A stretch of 37,148 nucleotides of DNA from Roseibium sediminicola (GTDB lineage: Bacteria > Pseudomonadota > Alphaproteobacteria > Rhizobiales > Stappiaceae), in assembly GCF_023156505.1 (NCBI RefSeq), contig NZ_JALNMJ010000034.1, positions 1-37,148 on the forward strand, in the 5' to 3' direction. Shown here in pieces: positions 16,110 to 23,865 of this stretch. Numbering within the stretch: position 1 is the first letter of the stretch; every line of letters begins with the position of its first letter. A program made the translations under genes and the position numbers. The notes under the pieces are model-generated. The model was not told where the DNA came from. It saw nothing but the letters and a program-made list of their open reading frames with translations, and searched no databases.

Positions 16110-16328
16110 ATGCCATCCATCGATATCCAGGTTCTGGAAGGTGTCTTCTCAGACGCGGAGAAGAGCGAGATCATCGAGCACGTTACGGATGCCTTTGCAA
16201 GTGTTGCCGGCCAGACGATCAAGGCCGGCACGTCGGTCCGCATCCACGAGATCCAAAGCGGGTCCTGGGGCTATGCCGGAAACACCCTTACGACCGAAGC
16301 CGCCCTGGAGATGAGACGGCGCGGATAA
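16110..16328 (+). CDS. Tautomerase family protein (4-oxalocrotonate tautomerase-like)
   Basis: A 72-aa protein of the 4-OT/MIF-like superfamily, in which the Pro exposed after Met removal is the catalytic base. The product begins MPSIDIQVLEG, so Pro2 is in place. The length is slightly above the 62 residues of classical 4-OT. The SVRIHEIQSGSWGYAGN segment carries the usual second-half strand and loop. Such proteins isomerise enol/keto acids, but most have no known substrate. GGAG lies before the ATG. It stands alone between the polysaccharide locus and tRNA-Pro, with no catabolic genes nearby. Confidence 0.85.
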   Translation: MPSIDIQVLEGVFSDAEKSEIIEHVTDAFASVAGQTIKAGTSVRIHEIQSGSWGYAGNTLTTEAALEMRRRG

Positions 16329-16405
16329 GAAGTCTGGAAAACCCGCGCCCACCGCTCAACAACCCGCTTGCGCTCCGATAGCGAACAAGCTAGGTAGGGT
16401 CCGTT

Positions 16406-16482
16406 CGGGCAGTAGCGCAGCCTGGTAGCGCACTTCACTGGGGGTGAAGGGGTCGTCGGTTCAAATCCGGCCTGCCCGACCA
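16406..16482 (+). tRNA. tRNA-Pro (anticodon GGG)
   Basis: A 77-nt cloverleaf with encoded CCA. The acceptor stem CGGGCAG/CTGCCCG pairs fully with A73 as discriminator. The anticodon stem CTTCA/TGAAG encloses the loop CTGGGGG, giving anticodon GGG with G37. The T-arm GTCGG-TTCAAAT-CCGGC is intact. It reads CCC proline codons. A tyrosine integrase gene begins about 100 bp past its 3' end, the usual layout of an island integrated at a tRNA 3' end. Confidence 0.97.
16440..16482 (+). other. Probable attachment site (attL) at the tRNA-Pro 3' end
   Basis: Tyrosine integrases encoded immediately beside a tRNA 3' end usually recombine within its anticodon-to-CCA region, leaving the tRNA intact. The tRNA is intact and the integrase gene points away from it, which fits an attL. 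No second copy of this 3' segment is visible to the right in the window, so the exact core cannot be defined. Confidence 0.5.
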
Positions 16483-16551
16483 TACTAGACGATTGATTTA
16501 ATTGTCTATTTTACTCTTCCTGCATCATGGCGTCTTGATTGGACAAAGCTG

Positions 16552-16571
16552 CTTGGCACACTCTTGGCACA
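16552..16571 (+). repeat. Tandem CTTGGCACA repeats, candidate integrase arm sites
   Basis: CTTGGCACA occurs at 16552-16560 and 16563-16571, 11 bp apart, between the tRNA and the integrase start. Closely spaced direct repeats at this position are typical of arm-type binding sites for the integrase N-terminal domain. Confidence 0.4.
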
Positions 16572-16583
16572 GCAGGTTCAGTC

Positions 16584-17429
16584 ATGGCTTCGATCAGAAA
16601 GCGCTCTGGCAAATATCACGTTCAGGTCAGGCGACAGGGTTTCCCAACGCAGACAAAAAGCTTTTCCCAGCTCAAGGACGCCAAGGAATGGGCTCGGCAG
16701 AAAGAGCTTGAAGCGGACAGAGGCGAACTGGAGAGCACCAAGGCGGACCTCAAAAAGTACACGTTGAGTGACATCATTACCCGCTACCTGAATGAGGTCG
16801 TTCCTCTTAAGAAGCAGTCAGTTGAGACCATTACCCTGAATGCGTTTCTGAGGCACCCAGTCTGCTCCAAACGTCTCGATCTACTGACCATCGCTGATTT
16901 TGCTGCCTACCGTGATGAACGGTTGAAGACCATCGCTCCTATCAGTCTGAAACGGCAACTGGCCCCCATCAGCCATGCCTTCGAGATTGCTAGAACAGAG
17001 TGGGGAATTCCGATCAGGGATAATCCGGTCGAAAAGCTGACATTGAAGGCAAGGGACAACAGACGGGAACGCAGGCTCAAGGACGGAGAACAGGAAAAGC
17101 TCCTTGAAGCAGCCCGAACACGACAAAACCCCTTGATTGAGAACGTCGTCATATTCGCCATAGAAACGGGTATGCGAAGGGGCGAGATCCTAGGGCTATG
17201 CTGGAGCCAAGTGGACCTGAAAAGGCGCTCAGTGACCATCCTAGAGTCAAAGAACGGCTATTCACGAACCATTCCCCTGACACCCGGAGCATTTGCACTC
17301 TTGCACTCAATGAAGGGAGAGGCAGAAGGCGAGAACCTGAGATCCGAAAGGGTCTTTCCCCTTACTGCCAATGCCTTGCGGATGGCATGGGAACGGATGC
17401 TGGCGAGAACAGATATTGAAGACCTACAC
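16584..17429 (+). pseudogene. Site-specific tyrosine recombinase, 3' part lost at IS21 boundary
   Basis: The frame starts at ATG 16584 (MASIRKRSGKYHVQVRR, the usual opening of tRNA-associated integrases). It shows an N-terminal arm-binding domain, a core-binding helical domain (about 55-145) and the start of the catalytic domain with the first Arg in TGMRRGEILGL and the beta-hairpin Lys region SKNGYSRTIPL. It is intact for about 282 codons, then runs into the IS21 left end at 17430 and stops inside it at 17486. The HxxR box, the His/Trp and the nucleophilic Tyr are missing, so it cannot catalyse recombination. The rest of the gene is not found on the other side of the IS. Its base composition is visibly more AT-rich than its neighbours, consistent with acquired DNA. 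Confidence 0.9.
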
Positions 17430-17491
17430 TGTGAAACGGCCTGCAATATTGACCCTGTTTTAGGGGTTATCGGCGTCCAAAACTGACCCCT
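17430..17491 (+). repeat. IS21 left end: terminal and subterminal inverted repeats
   Basis: The outer 26 bp match the right end at 20 positions. The inner 25 bp at 17467-17491 (centre CCAAAACTGACCCCT) match the complement of 19844-19868 at 24 of 25 positions. Multiple repeated transposase-binding sites at each end are characteristic of IS21-family elements. Confidence 0.85.
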
Positions 17492-17540
17492 GCCAAATTT
17501 GTTTTTATGCGTCCCTGATTTTTCAGGGAGCATTTTAAGG

Positions 17541-19106
17541 ATGTTGGTTGTGGAGACGATTGCGAAGATCCGGCGGGCATATTTTAAAGAAGGCAAGCCG
17601 ATCAAACAGATTTGCCGCGATCTTCGGGTCTCCCGGAACACGGTGAGGAAGGTCATCCGATCCGGGTCGACAGAATTCAGCTATGACCGGTCCGTGCAGC
17701 CACGCCCGAAGATCGGCCCCTGGCAATCCGATCTCGATGACATGCTCGGCGAGAACGCAAACCGTCCCAAGCGGGAACGTCTGACACTCGTGCGGATTTA
17801 TGAGGAATTGCGCGGGCGCGGCTATGACGGTGGATATGATGCCGTCCGCCGGTATTCCGCGCGCTGGTCCAAGTCGATGCGGGAAGCTTCCGCGGATGCC
17901 TATGTGCCGCTCAGCTTCGATCCCGGTGAAGCGTACCAGTTCGACTGGAGCCACGAAATTGCGTTCATCGACGGGATCACGACGACGATCAAGGTGGCCC
18001 ACGTTCGCCTGTGTCACAGCCGGATGCCGTTCATCCAGGCGTATCCCCGCGAGACGCAGGAGATGGTGTTCGACGCCCATGACAAGGCCTTCGCCTTTTT
18101 CGGCGGCGCCTGTGCGCGGGGCATCTACGACAATATGAAGACAGCGGTGGATGCGGTCTTCGTGGGAAAGGACCGTGGTTACAATCGCCGCTTCCTTCAG
18201 ATGTGCGGACATTATCTGGTCGATCCCGTGGCCTGTACGCCGGCATCGGGCTGGGAGAAAGGGCAAGTGGAGAACCAGGTGGGCGTGCTCCGCCGGCGCT
18301 TCTTCGTTCCCCGGCCGAAGTTCAAGAGCTACACCGAACTCAACGCTTGGCTCCTGGATCGCTGCATCGCCTGGGCCAATGCCCATCCGCACCCGGAGAT
18401 CCGGGACAAGACGGTCTGGGAGGTCTTCGAGACGGAACGCCCCAGCCTTGTTCCCTATGCAGGTCCCTTTGACGGGTTCCATGCCGTGCCGGCATCGGTG
18501 TCAAAGACATGTCTCGTCCGGTTCGACAAGAACCGTTACTCGGTAGAGGCCCGCGCCGTCGGGCGGCCCGTCGAGATCCGGGCCTATGCCGACCGGCTGG
18601 AATGCTGGCAGGACGGAAGCATTGTCGGCAAACATGTGCGTGCATTCGGGCGCGACAATACGGTCTACGATCCCCTGCATTACATCCCTGTTTTGGCACG
18701 CAAGCCCGGAGCTTTGCGCAATGGGGCGCCGTTCAAGGAATGGGAGTTGCCTCCGGCCTTGCGGCGCGTTCAGCGCAAATTGGAACGACAAGCCGGCGGT
18801 GATCGCCAGATGGTCGATATTCTTGGTGCCGTTCTGACAGACGGTTTGGATGCCGTGGACGCGGCCTGTGCCGAGGCGCTGTCGAACGGTGTCCACTCCG
18901 CCGGCGTCGTCTTGAACATCCTGGCCCGGCGCCGGGAACCTGAAGCCCCTGTGACTATCACGACACCGGACGCTCTGCGGCTCAATTGCGAGCCAGCCGC
19001 AAATTGCGACCGGTACGACAGCTTGAGGAGACAGGCGAATGGAACGATCTCATGTGCTGGACGCAATGGGACAGCTGAAGCTCTACGGGATGAAGGCGGC
19101 CTATGA
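17541..19106 (+). CDS. istA: IS21-family transposase IstA
   Basis: A 521-aa DDE transposase. The N-terminal HTH (about residues 5-45, with FKEGKPIKQICRDLRVSRNT) binds the IS ends. The integrase-core domain begins at YQFDWSHE near 145, with the catalytic triad visible as Asp in FDWS, Asp in IYDNMK and Glu in EKGQVEN. A C-terminal Mu-transposase-like beta domain follows (RFDKNRYSVEA). I chose ATG 17541, directly after a weak AAGG, because it begins with the family's usual METIAK-like N-terminus; the open frame to 17499 lies in the IS end. It overlaps istB by 68 bases. No frameshift or stop is seen, so the element may be active. Confidence 0.93.
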   Translation: MLVVETIAKIRRAYFKEGKPIKQICRDLRVSRNTVRKVIRSGSTEFSYDRSVQPRPKIGPWQSDLDDMLGENANRPKRERLTLVRIYEELRGRGYDGGYDAVRRYSARWSKSMREASADAYVPLSFDPGEAYQFDWSHEIAFIDGITTTIKVAHVRLCHSRMPFIQAYPRETQEMVFDAHDKAFAFFGGACARGIYDNMKTAVDAVFVGKDRGYNRRFLQMCGHYLVDPVACTPASGWEKGQVENQVGVLRRRFFVPRPKFKSYTELNAWLLDRCIAWANAHPHPEIRDKTVWEVFETERPSLVPYAGPFDGFHAVPASVSKTCLVRFDKNRYSVEARAVGRPVEIRAYADRLECWQDGSIVGKHVRAFGRDNTVYDPLHYIPVLARKPGALRNGAPFKEWELPPALRRVQRKLERQAGGDRQMVDILGAVLTDGLDAVDAACAEALSNGVHSAGVVLNILARRREPEAPVTITTPDALRLNCEPAANCDRYDSLRRQANGTISCAGRNGTAEALRDEGGL

Positions 19107-19767
19107 TGAGGTCATGGCCACAGCGGTCAAGCGTCAGCACGACCCTCAGCAGGTCATCGGCGACCTGCTGAATGCCGAGATCAGCGAGAAGCAGGCCCGT
19201 TCAATCAAATACCAGATGACGATCGCCAAGCTGCCGCTGGCCAAGGAACTGGACGAGTTCGACTTCGAACCTACGCCCATCAACGAAACCCTCGTCCGGG
19301 ATCTGGCCGGCGGAGACTTCCTGGATCATCAGCGCAATCTGGTCCTGATCGGCGGAACCGGCACCGGCAAAACCCATCTGGCTGTCAGCATCGTCAGGGC
19401 CTGTATCCGCAACGGAGCCAGGGGACGGTTCTTCAACGTCGTCGATCTGGTCAACAAGCTTGACGCCGAGGCGCGCGCCGACCGGCAGGGCCGGACCGCC
19501 GATTTGATCTCCCGTCTCGATTTCCTGATCCTCGACGAACTGGGCTACCTGCCATTCGCCCAGACAGGCGGGCAGCTCCTGTTCCATCTGATCAGCAAAC
19601 TCTACGAACGCACATCGATCATCGTCACCACCAACCTGGCATTCGGCGAATGGCCGAGCGTCTTCGGTGACGCGAAGATGACGACCGCTCTTCTCGACCG
19701 GCTTACCCATCACTGTGAAATCGTCGAGACCGGAAACGAAAGCTGGCGATTCAAGAACAGGGTCTGA
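19039..19767 (+). CDS. istB: IS21-family helper ATPase IstB
   Basis: A 242-aa AAA+ ATPase, related to DnaC, that assembles on DNA and directs IstA to target sites. Walker A is GGTGTGKTH near residue 107 and Walker B is FLILDELGYLPF near 165, followed by the sensor region IVTTNLAFGEWPSVF and the arginine-rich C-terminus. The length is usual (about 240-260). The start at 19039 has GAGGAG upstream and lies inside the 3' end of istA in another frame, the standard IS21 arrangement that couples their translation. Confidence 0.95.
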   Translation: MERSHVLDAMGQLKLYGMKAAYDEVMATAVKRQHDPQQVIGDLLNAEISEKQARSIKYQMTIAKLPLAKELDEFDFEPTPINETLVRDLAGGDFLDHQRNLVLIGGTGTGKTHLAVSIVRACIRNGARGRFFNVVDLVNKLDAEARADRQGRTADLISRLDFLILDELGYLPFAQTGGQLLFHLISKLYERTSIIVTTNLAFGEWPSVFGDAKMTTALLDRLTHHCEIVETGNESWRFKNRV

Positions 19768-19780
19768 AAACCAAATCACC

Positions 19781-19831
19781 GCTGGCCCGACACTGCTGCG
19801 TTAAATGGAGACTACGCAGCATCGGGCCAGC
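19781..19831. repeat. Long hairpin between istB and the IS21 right end
   Basis: GCTGGCCCGA (19781-19790) pairs with TCGGGCCAGC (19822-19831), and inside it GCTGCGT (19795-19801) pairs with ACGCAGC (19814-19820). The 17-bp composite stem has a small asymmetric internal loop and lies 13 bases after the istB stop. It could terminate istAB transcription or protect the element from outside transcription. Confidence 0.6.
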
Positions 19832-19843
19832 TCCTCACAAACA

Positions 19844-19895
19844 AGGGGTCAGTTTTGGAAGCCGATAAGGGGTCAACATTCAATGCCGATTGACA
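19844..19895 (-). repeat. IS21 right end: terminal and subterminal inverted repeats
   Basis: The complement of 19870-19895 matches the left terminus, and 19844-19868 is the near-exact complement of 17467-17491. The element ends with TGACA at 19895, and chromosomal DUF2459 coding sequence begins at 19896. Confidence 0.85.
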
Positions 19896-20376
19896 GGATG
19901 TCATTGACCAGAGCGTCAAAGCTCTCGCCACTCAAATCGAGGCTCTGCACTTCGTCAAGAGACAGAGGAATGGTGCCCGTTCGGCGGACATGCATGACGG
20001 AGGCGTCCCAGGTGAGCGCGTCGAATACGGGCCCGGGCTTCAACTCCGCCCATGTCGGTGTTTCGAGATAGAAGGAGCGCCCACCCCAGCCGAACACGAT
20101 CCAGACGACACCCGGATAGTCGAGTTCCAGACCGCCTTCAGACACAAAGTCGAATGCCGCCAGAACGTCTTCGTCGGCCGGTAGCGCGATATCGGTGTGG
20201 ATGGCATTGGACAGGATCAGAATACGGCGGATTTCGCCGGGGTCGCCCTGCCCTGCGGCCACCTTGTCCGAGAACGGAAAAGGCCTCGGAATGATCATTC
20301 CGAGGCCCAATGCAAAGATGCAACCGAAGGTGATAGCGAGAAGACCAAGAAGGCTCCGGCGCAAGAACACCGCCAT
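19896..20376 (-). pseudogene. DUF2459 (TIGR02117-type) protein, C-terminus removed at IS21 boundary
   Basis: The frame starts at ATG 20376 with a hydrophobic N-terminal anchor (about residues 8-28) and carries family features: LILSNAIHTDIALPA, VWIVFGWGGRSFYLETPTWAEL and the MHVRRTG segment. Native coding ends at 19896; the frame then reads about eight codons of IS21 end and stops at 19873. The normal C-terminal portion, which I recall as carrying a conserved aromatic/Asn-rich segment, is absent, and no continuation exists on the far side of the IS. The family's function is unknown. Only 16 bp separate it from the aapP stop, so it probably lies at the end of the aap transcript. Confidence 0.85.
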
Positions 20377-20392
20377 CCTCTTCGATCCATCC

Positions 20393-21196
20393 TCAGTGAT
20401 GCAGGATCTGGCTGAGGAACAGCTTGGTACGCTCGTGCTGCGGATTGGTGAAGAACTCTTCAGGTTCGTTCTGTTCCACAATCTGCCCGGCATCCATGAA
20501 GATCACCCGGTTCGCGACCTTACGGGCAAAGCCCATTTCGTGGGTCACGCAAAGCATGGTCATGCCTTCTTCGGCGAGACCGACCATCACGTCCAGAACC
20601 TCCTTGATCATTTCCGGATCGAGAGCGGATGTCGGCTCATCGAACAGCATGATCTTCGGGCTCATGCACAGCGAACGGGCAATCGCCACGCGCTGCTGCT
20701 GTCCACCGGAGAGCTGACCGGGATATTTCAGGGCCTGCTCCGGGATCTTGACGCGCTCCAGATAGTGCATCGCGATTTCTTCGGCTTCCTTCTTCGGCAT
20801 CTTGCGAACCCAGATCGGAGCCAGGGTGCAATTTTCCAGAATGGTCAGATGCGGAAACAGGTTGAAGTGCTGGAAGCACATGCCGACTTCCCGGCGGATC
20901 TCGTCGATCTTTTTCAGATCGTCCGTCAGTTCGATGCCATCGACCAGGATCTGGCCGGCCTGGTGTTCCTCCAGGCGGTTGATGCACCGGATCATGGTGG
21001 ACTTGCCGGAACCCGACGGTCCGCAGATGACGATTCGCTCGCCGCGCATGACCTTGAGGTTGATATCGCGCAGAACGTGGAAGTCACCATACCACTTGTT
21101 CATGTTCTTGATTTCGATCGCCACATCCGTATCGGAGATGGTCATCTTCGTGCGGTCGGCTGCGATATCGTCTTCGCGTGCTACGTTTTCGCTCAT
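20393..21196 (-). CDS. aapP: General L-amino acid ABC transporter, ATP-binding protein
   Basis: A 267-aa ATPase that powers uptake of L-amino acids by the Aap system in the inner membrane. All nucleotide-binding motifs are intact: Walker A GPSGSGKST, the Q-loop in CFQHFNLFPH, signature LSGGQQQRVAIAR, Walker B IMLFDEPTSALD and the switch His in VTHEMGFA. The closing SQILHH is typical of polar amino acid ATPases. The ATG at 21196 has GGAG 7 bases upstream and gives an N-terminal extension of about 20 residues before the ABC domain (IEIKNMNKWYG); a shorter start at Met18 is possible. Last intact gene of the minus-strand aapJQMP set. Confidence 0.95.
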   Translation of the reverse strand: MSENVAREDDIAADRTKMTISDTDVAIEIKNMNKWYGDFHVLRDINLKVMRGERIVICGPSGSGKSTMIRCINRLEEHQAGQILVDGIELTDDLKKIDEIRREVGMCFQHFNLFPHLTILENCTLAPIWVRKMPKKEAEEIAMHYLERVKIPEQALKYPGQLSGGQQQRVAIARSLCMSPKIMLFDEPTSALDPEMIKEVLDVMVGLAEEGMTMLCVTHEMGFARKVANRVIFMDAGQIVEQNEPEEFFTNPQHERTKLFLSQILHH

Positions 21197-21261
21197 TTTC
21201 TAACTCCAGAAATATCGTGGGCCGGGGCGCAGCGGCGTGTCGCGCGCCCCGGAGCGTGATG

Positions 21262-22413
21262 CTAGCGTTTGTGTCCCGTGTGCAGCTTCTTCTCCATGAA
21301 GATGGAATAGCGCGACATGCCGAAGCAGAAGCAGAAGAACACCATCGCCGCGAAGAGATAGCCGGTGTGGCCAGTGCTTGGCGTCGACCAGGTCGGATCT
21401 GTAAAGGACGACTGGATCTGGCCGAGCAGGTCGAACATGCCGACGATCAGGACAAGGGTCGTATCCTTGAACAGACCGATGAAGGTGTTGACGATGCCGG
21501 GGATCACCAGCTTCAGAGCCTGCGGCAGGATGATGAGATACATCATCGGCCAGAACCGCAATCCGAGCGCCATGGCTCCTTCATACTGGCCCTTGGGAAT
21601 AGCCTGAAGACCGCCGCGCACCACTTCGGCCATATAGGCCGCCGAGAACAGCGTCACACCGATCAGAACCCGAAGAAGCTTGTCGAAGGTCACGCCCTCA
21701 GGCAGGAACAGCGGCAGCATCACCGATGACATGAACAAAACGGTGATCAGCGGCACACCGCGCCAGAACTCGATGAAGATGATCGAGACGAGCTTGATGA
21801 TCGGCATTTTCGAACGCCGTCCGAGCGCCAGTGCGATCCCGAGTGGCAGGGACGCCACGATGCCGGTCACAGCAATGACCAGCGTCACCAGCAGCCCGCC
21901 CCAGACAGCGGTTTCCACGATCGGCAGGACGACCGTGTCACCGATGACCAGACCGGTCAGCAGGAAGTAGGCAACAATCGGGAACACCACAAGGAACAGA
22001 ATGGCGTTCGCTTTCTTGAATGGCGCGCTTGGAATGGCCAGAGGGACGAGCAGCAGCAAGAACAGCGCGTAGACGATGTTCACCCGCCAGATTTCTTCCG
22101 TCGGATAGCGGCCATAGATGAATTGCGGGAAATAGGCTTCCACATAGGCCCAGCAAGCGCCTGAATGACCGCCGTCCTGCGCAAGGCATGCCTCACGGTT
22201 GTCCCCGGTCCAGACCGCGTCGATGAACGCGAACTGGATGAAGGGCGCAATCAGCGAATAGGCAATCAGGATACCGATCACGGTCAGGACGGTGTTTCCG
22301 ATGGAGGAAAACAGGTTCTGCCGCATCCAGCCGATCACGCCGGTGGTCGAGATCGGCGCCGGCAAACGCGGCGCTTCCTCGGTTCTGATCTGGAACATTT
22401 GTGTGTCTGACAT
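21262..22413 (-). CDS. aapM: General L-amino acid ABC transporter permease
   Basis: A 383-aa HisM-type permease with an N-terminal membrane extension, characteristic of AapM (classical polar amino acid permeases are about 220-240 aa). About eight hydrophobic segments are visible. The cytoplasmic EAA loop that docks on the ATPase reads EVVRGGLQAIPKGQYEGAMALGLRF near residue 270. A periplasmic segment (about 60-110, with two Cys in CLAQDGGHSGACW) separates TM1 from TM2. AAGGAG lies 9 bases before the ATG. It follows aapQ by 12 bp and precedes aapP by 65 bp. Confidence 0.95.
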   Translation of the reverse strand: MSDTQMFQIRTEEAPRLPAPISTTGVIGWMRQNLFSSIGNTVLTVIGILIAYSLIAPFIQFAFIDAVWTGDNREACLAQDGGHSGACWAYVEAYFPQFIYGRYPTEEIWRVNIVYALFLLLLVPLAIPSAPFKKANAILFLVVFPIVAYFLLTGLVIGDTVVLPIVETAVWGGLLVTLVIAVTGIVASLPLGIALALGRRSKMPIIKLVSIIFIEFWRGVPLITVLFMSSVMLPLFLPEGVTFDKLLRVLIGVTLFSAAYMAEVVRGGLQAIPKGQYEGAMALGLRFWPMMYLIILPQALKLVIPGIVNTFIGLFKDTTLVLIVGMFDLLGQIQSSFTDPTWSTPSTGHTGYLFAAMVFFCFCFGMSRYSIFMEKKLHTGHKR

Positions 22414-22425
22414 TATGTGCGCTCC

Positions 22426-23640
22426 TTACCGTTCCACGAGCGCCATGCGCTGGTTGTACCAGTTCATGAATGCCGAAGTGAGCAAACTGAGCGACAGATA
22501 GACAGCCATCCAGATGCCAATAATTTCGATTGCCTGGCCGGTCTGGTTGAGAACCGTGCCACCCATGGACACGAGATCCGGATAAGCAATGGCCACGGCA
22601 AGCGAAGAGTTCTTGGTCAGGTTCAGGTACTGACTGGTCAGTGGCGGAATGATCACGCGCATGGCCTGCGGAATGACCACCAGACGCAGCGTCGGACCGT
22701 TGCGAAGACCGAGAGCATGCGCGGCTTCCGTCTGACCGTGGCTGACCGCCTGAATACCTGCTCGAACGATTTCTGCGATGAACGAGGCAGTATAGATCGA
22801 CAGAGCGGCCGTGAGCGCCAAGAACTCGGGAATCACGTTGATACCGACATTGAGTTCAAAACCCTGACGCAGGATCGGTCCCGTTTCGACGAAATTCGGA
22901 TGCTCCAGGTGCATCGGCATGCCGGTGACAAGATAGGTGATTACCGGCAAGCCTATGATGAGACCAACTGCTGTCCAAAACATAGGAAATTGCTGTCCGG
23001 TCGCTTCCTGGCGCTTACGAGCCCAGCGGGACACCACGATCGAAGCGGCAATCGCAATGACAAGTGCTATGCCGATCATGAAAGAACCGGGTTCCCAGAT
23101 CGGCTTCGGCAGCCGCAATCCACCGATGTTCAGGTGAAAGGTGTCGAAGATCGACCACTTTTCGCGTTTTCCGGGAATGGACCTCAGTACCGCAAAGTAC
23201 CAGAAGAAGATCTGCAGAAGCAGCGGAATGTTGCGAACCAGTTCCACGTAACAATAGGCGATACGGTTGATCACCCAGTTGTTGGAGAGGCGAGCGATAC
23301 CGACGATGAAGCCGATCAAAGTCGCAAAAAAGATGCCAACGCCGGCCACCAGAAGAGTGTTCAGGAACCCGACATAAATCGCCCTGCCGTAACTTGACGT
23401 TTCGGAGTATTCGACCAGCGACTGGTTGGTCCCAAACCCTGCCGTATTTTCTAGAAAACCCCAACCGGAGGCAATGTTTTGCTGCTCCAGATTGTGGATC
23501 GTGTTCGTAACGATGAAGTATCCAAAGGCCACCAGCGCGACAATCAATACCAGCTGGTAAAAGATGCCGCGGACTTTGGGATCGTTCAACAGCGAAGCAC
23601 GCGCCGGCGCCCCCGCCGAATCCTGCTCCATTACTGACAT
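22426..23640 (-). CDS. aapQ: General L-amino acid ABC transporter permease
   Basis: A 404-aa partner permease to AapM, again longer than ordinary HisQ-type proteins because of the extra N-terminal region and an inserted pair of helices. TM1 is near residues 25-45, the permease core starts around YVGFLNTLLVAGVGIF, and the EAA loop reads EIVRAGIQAVSHGQTEAAHALGL near 300. I chose ATG 23640 (MSVMEQD) with GAGG just upstream; an alternative start 7 codons earlier is less well placed. The gene is separated from aapJ by 225 bp holding a stable hairpin, so its expression is likely lower than that of the binding protein. Confidence 0.94.
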   Translation of the reverse strand: MSVMEQDSAGAPARASLLNDPKVRGIFYQLVLIVALVAFGYFIVTNTIHNLEQQNIASGWGFLENTAGFGTNQSLVEYSETSSYGRAIYVGFLNTLLVAGVGIFFATLIGFIVGIARLSNNWVINRIAYCYVELVRNIPLLLQIFFWYFAVLRSIPGKREKWSIFDTFHLNIGGLRLPKPIWEPGSFMIGIALVIAIAASIVVSRWARKRQEATGQQFPMFWTAVGLIIGLPVITYLVTGMPMHLEHPNFVETGPILRQGFELNVGINVIPEFLALTAALSIYTASFIAEIVRAGIQAVSHGQTEAAHALGLRNGPTLRLVVIPQAMRVIIPPLTSQYLNLTKNSSLAVAIAYPDLVSMGGTVLNQTGQAIEIIGIWMAVYLSLSLLTSAFMNWYNQRMALVER

Positions 23641-23810
23641 AGAACCTCGCCCAAGTTTCACGGAAGAGCCCGGCCCGAAGCCTCTCCTCTATCCGTGCCT
23701 GTCCTGCTTCCTATTCGCGCCTTGGCGGCACGCCCCTATCGATGGAAGCAGTCTGTTCCCCCACGCGGTTTCGGACTGAACGCCCGTTTTTGATGCGTGG
23801 AATTTATTGA

Positions 23811-23838
23811 GGGTTCCGGCAGATGACCGCCGGAACCC
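23811..23838 (-). terminator. Intercistronic hairpin after aapJ (partial terminator or mRNA stabiliser)
   Basis: GGGTTCCGGC (23811-23820) and GCCGGAACCC (23829-23838) form a perfect 10-bp stem with an 8-nt loop, 27 bases past the aapJ stop. No long U-tract follows. Such structures after binding-protein genes commonly raise the level of the binding-protein mRNA relative to the permease part of the operon. Confidence 0.7.
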
Positions 23839-23865
23839 CTTCAATCCTCGATCAAAAGATCAGGA

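Larger units (their letters stand above)
17430..19895 (+). mobile_element. IS21-family insertion sequence, structurally complete
   Basis: The 2466-bp element has imperfect terminal inverted repeats (17430-17455 and 19870-19895, 20 of 26 matching, starting TGT) and stronger subterminal repeats. It carries istA and istB in the family's overlapping order. The flanks are CCTACAC on the left and GGATGTC on the right, with no shared 4-8 bp target duplication. The left flank is integrase and the right flank is an unrelated DUF2459 gene. This points to an adjacent deletion or to recombination between IS copies after insertion. Confidence 0.9.

Noticed and set aside
17423..19902. Target-site duplication around IS21
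   Set aside because: Flanking bases (CCTACAC left, GGATGTC right) share no 4-8 bp repeat.
19896..20400. attR copy of the tRNA-Pro 3' end
   Set aside because: No second copy of the T-arm/acceptor sequence is visible right of the IS within the window.
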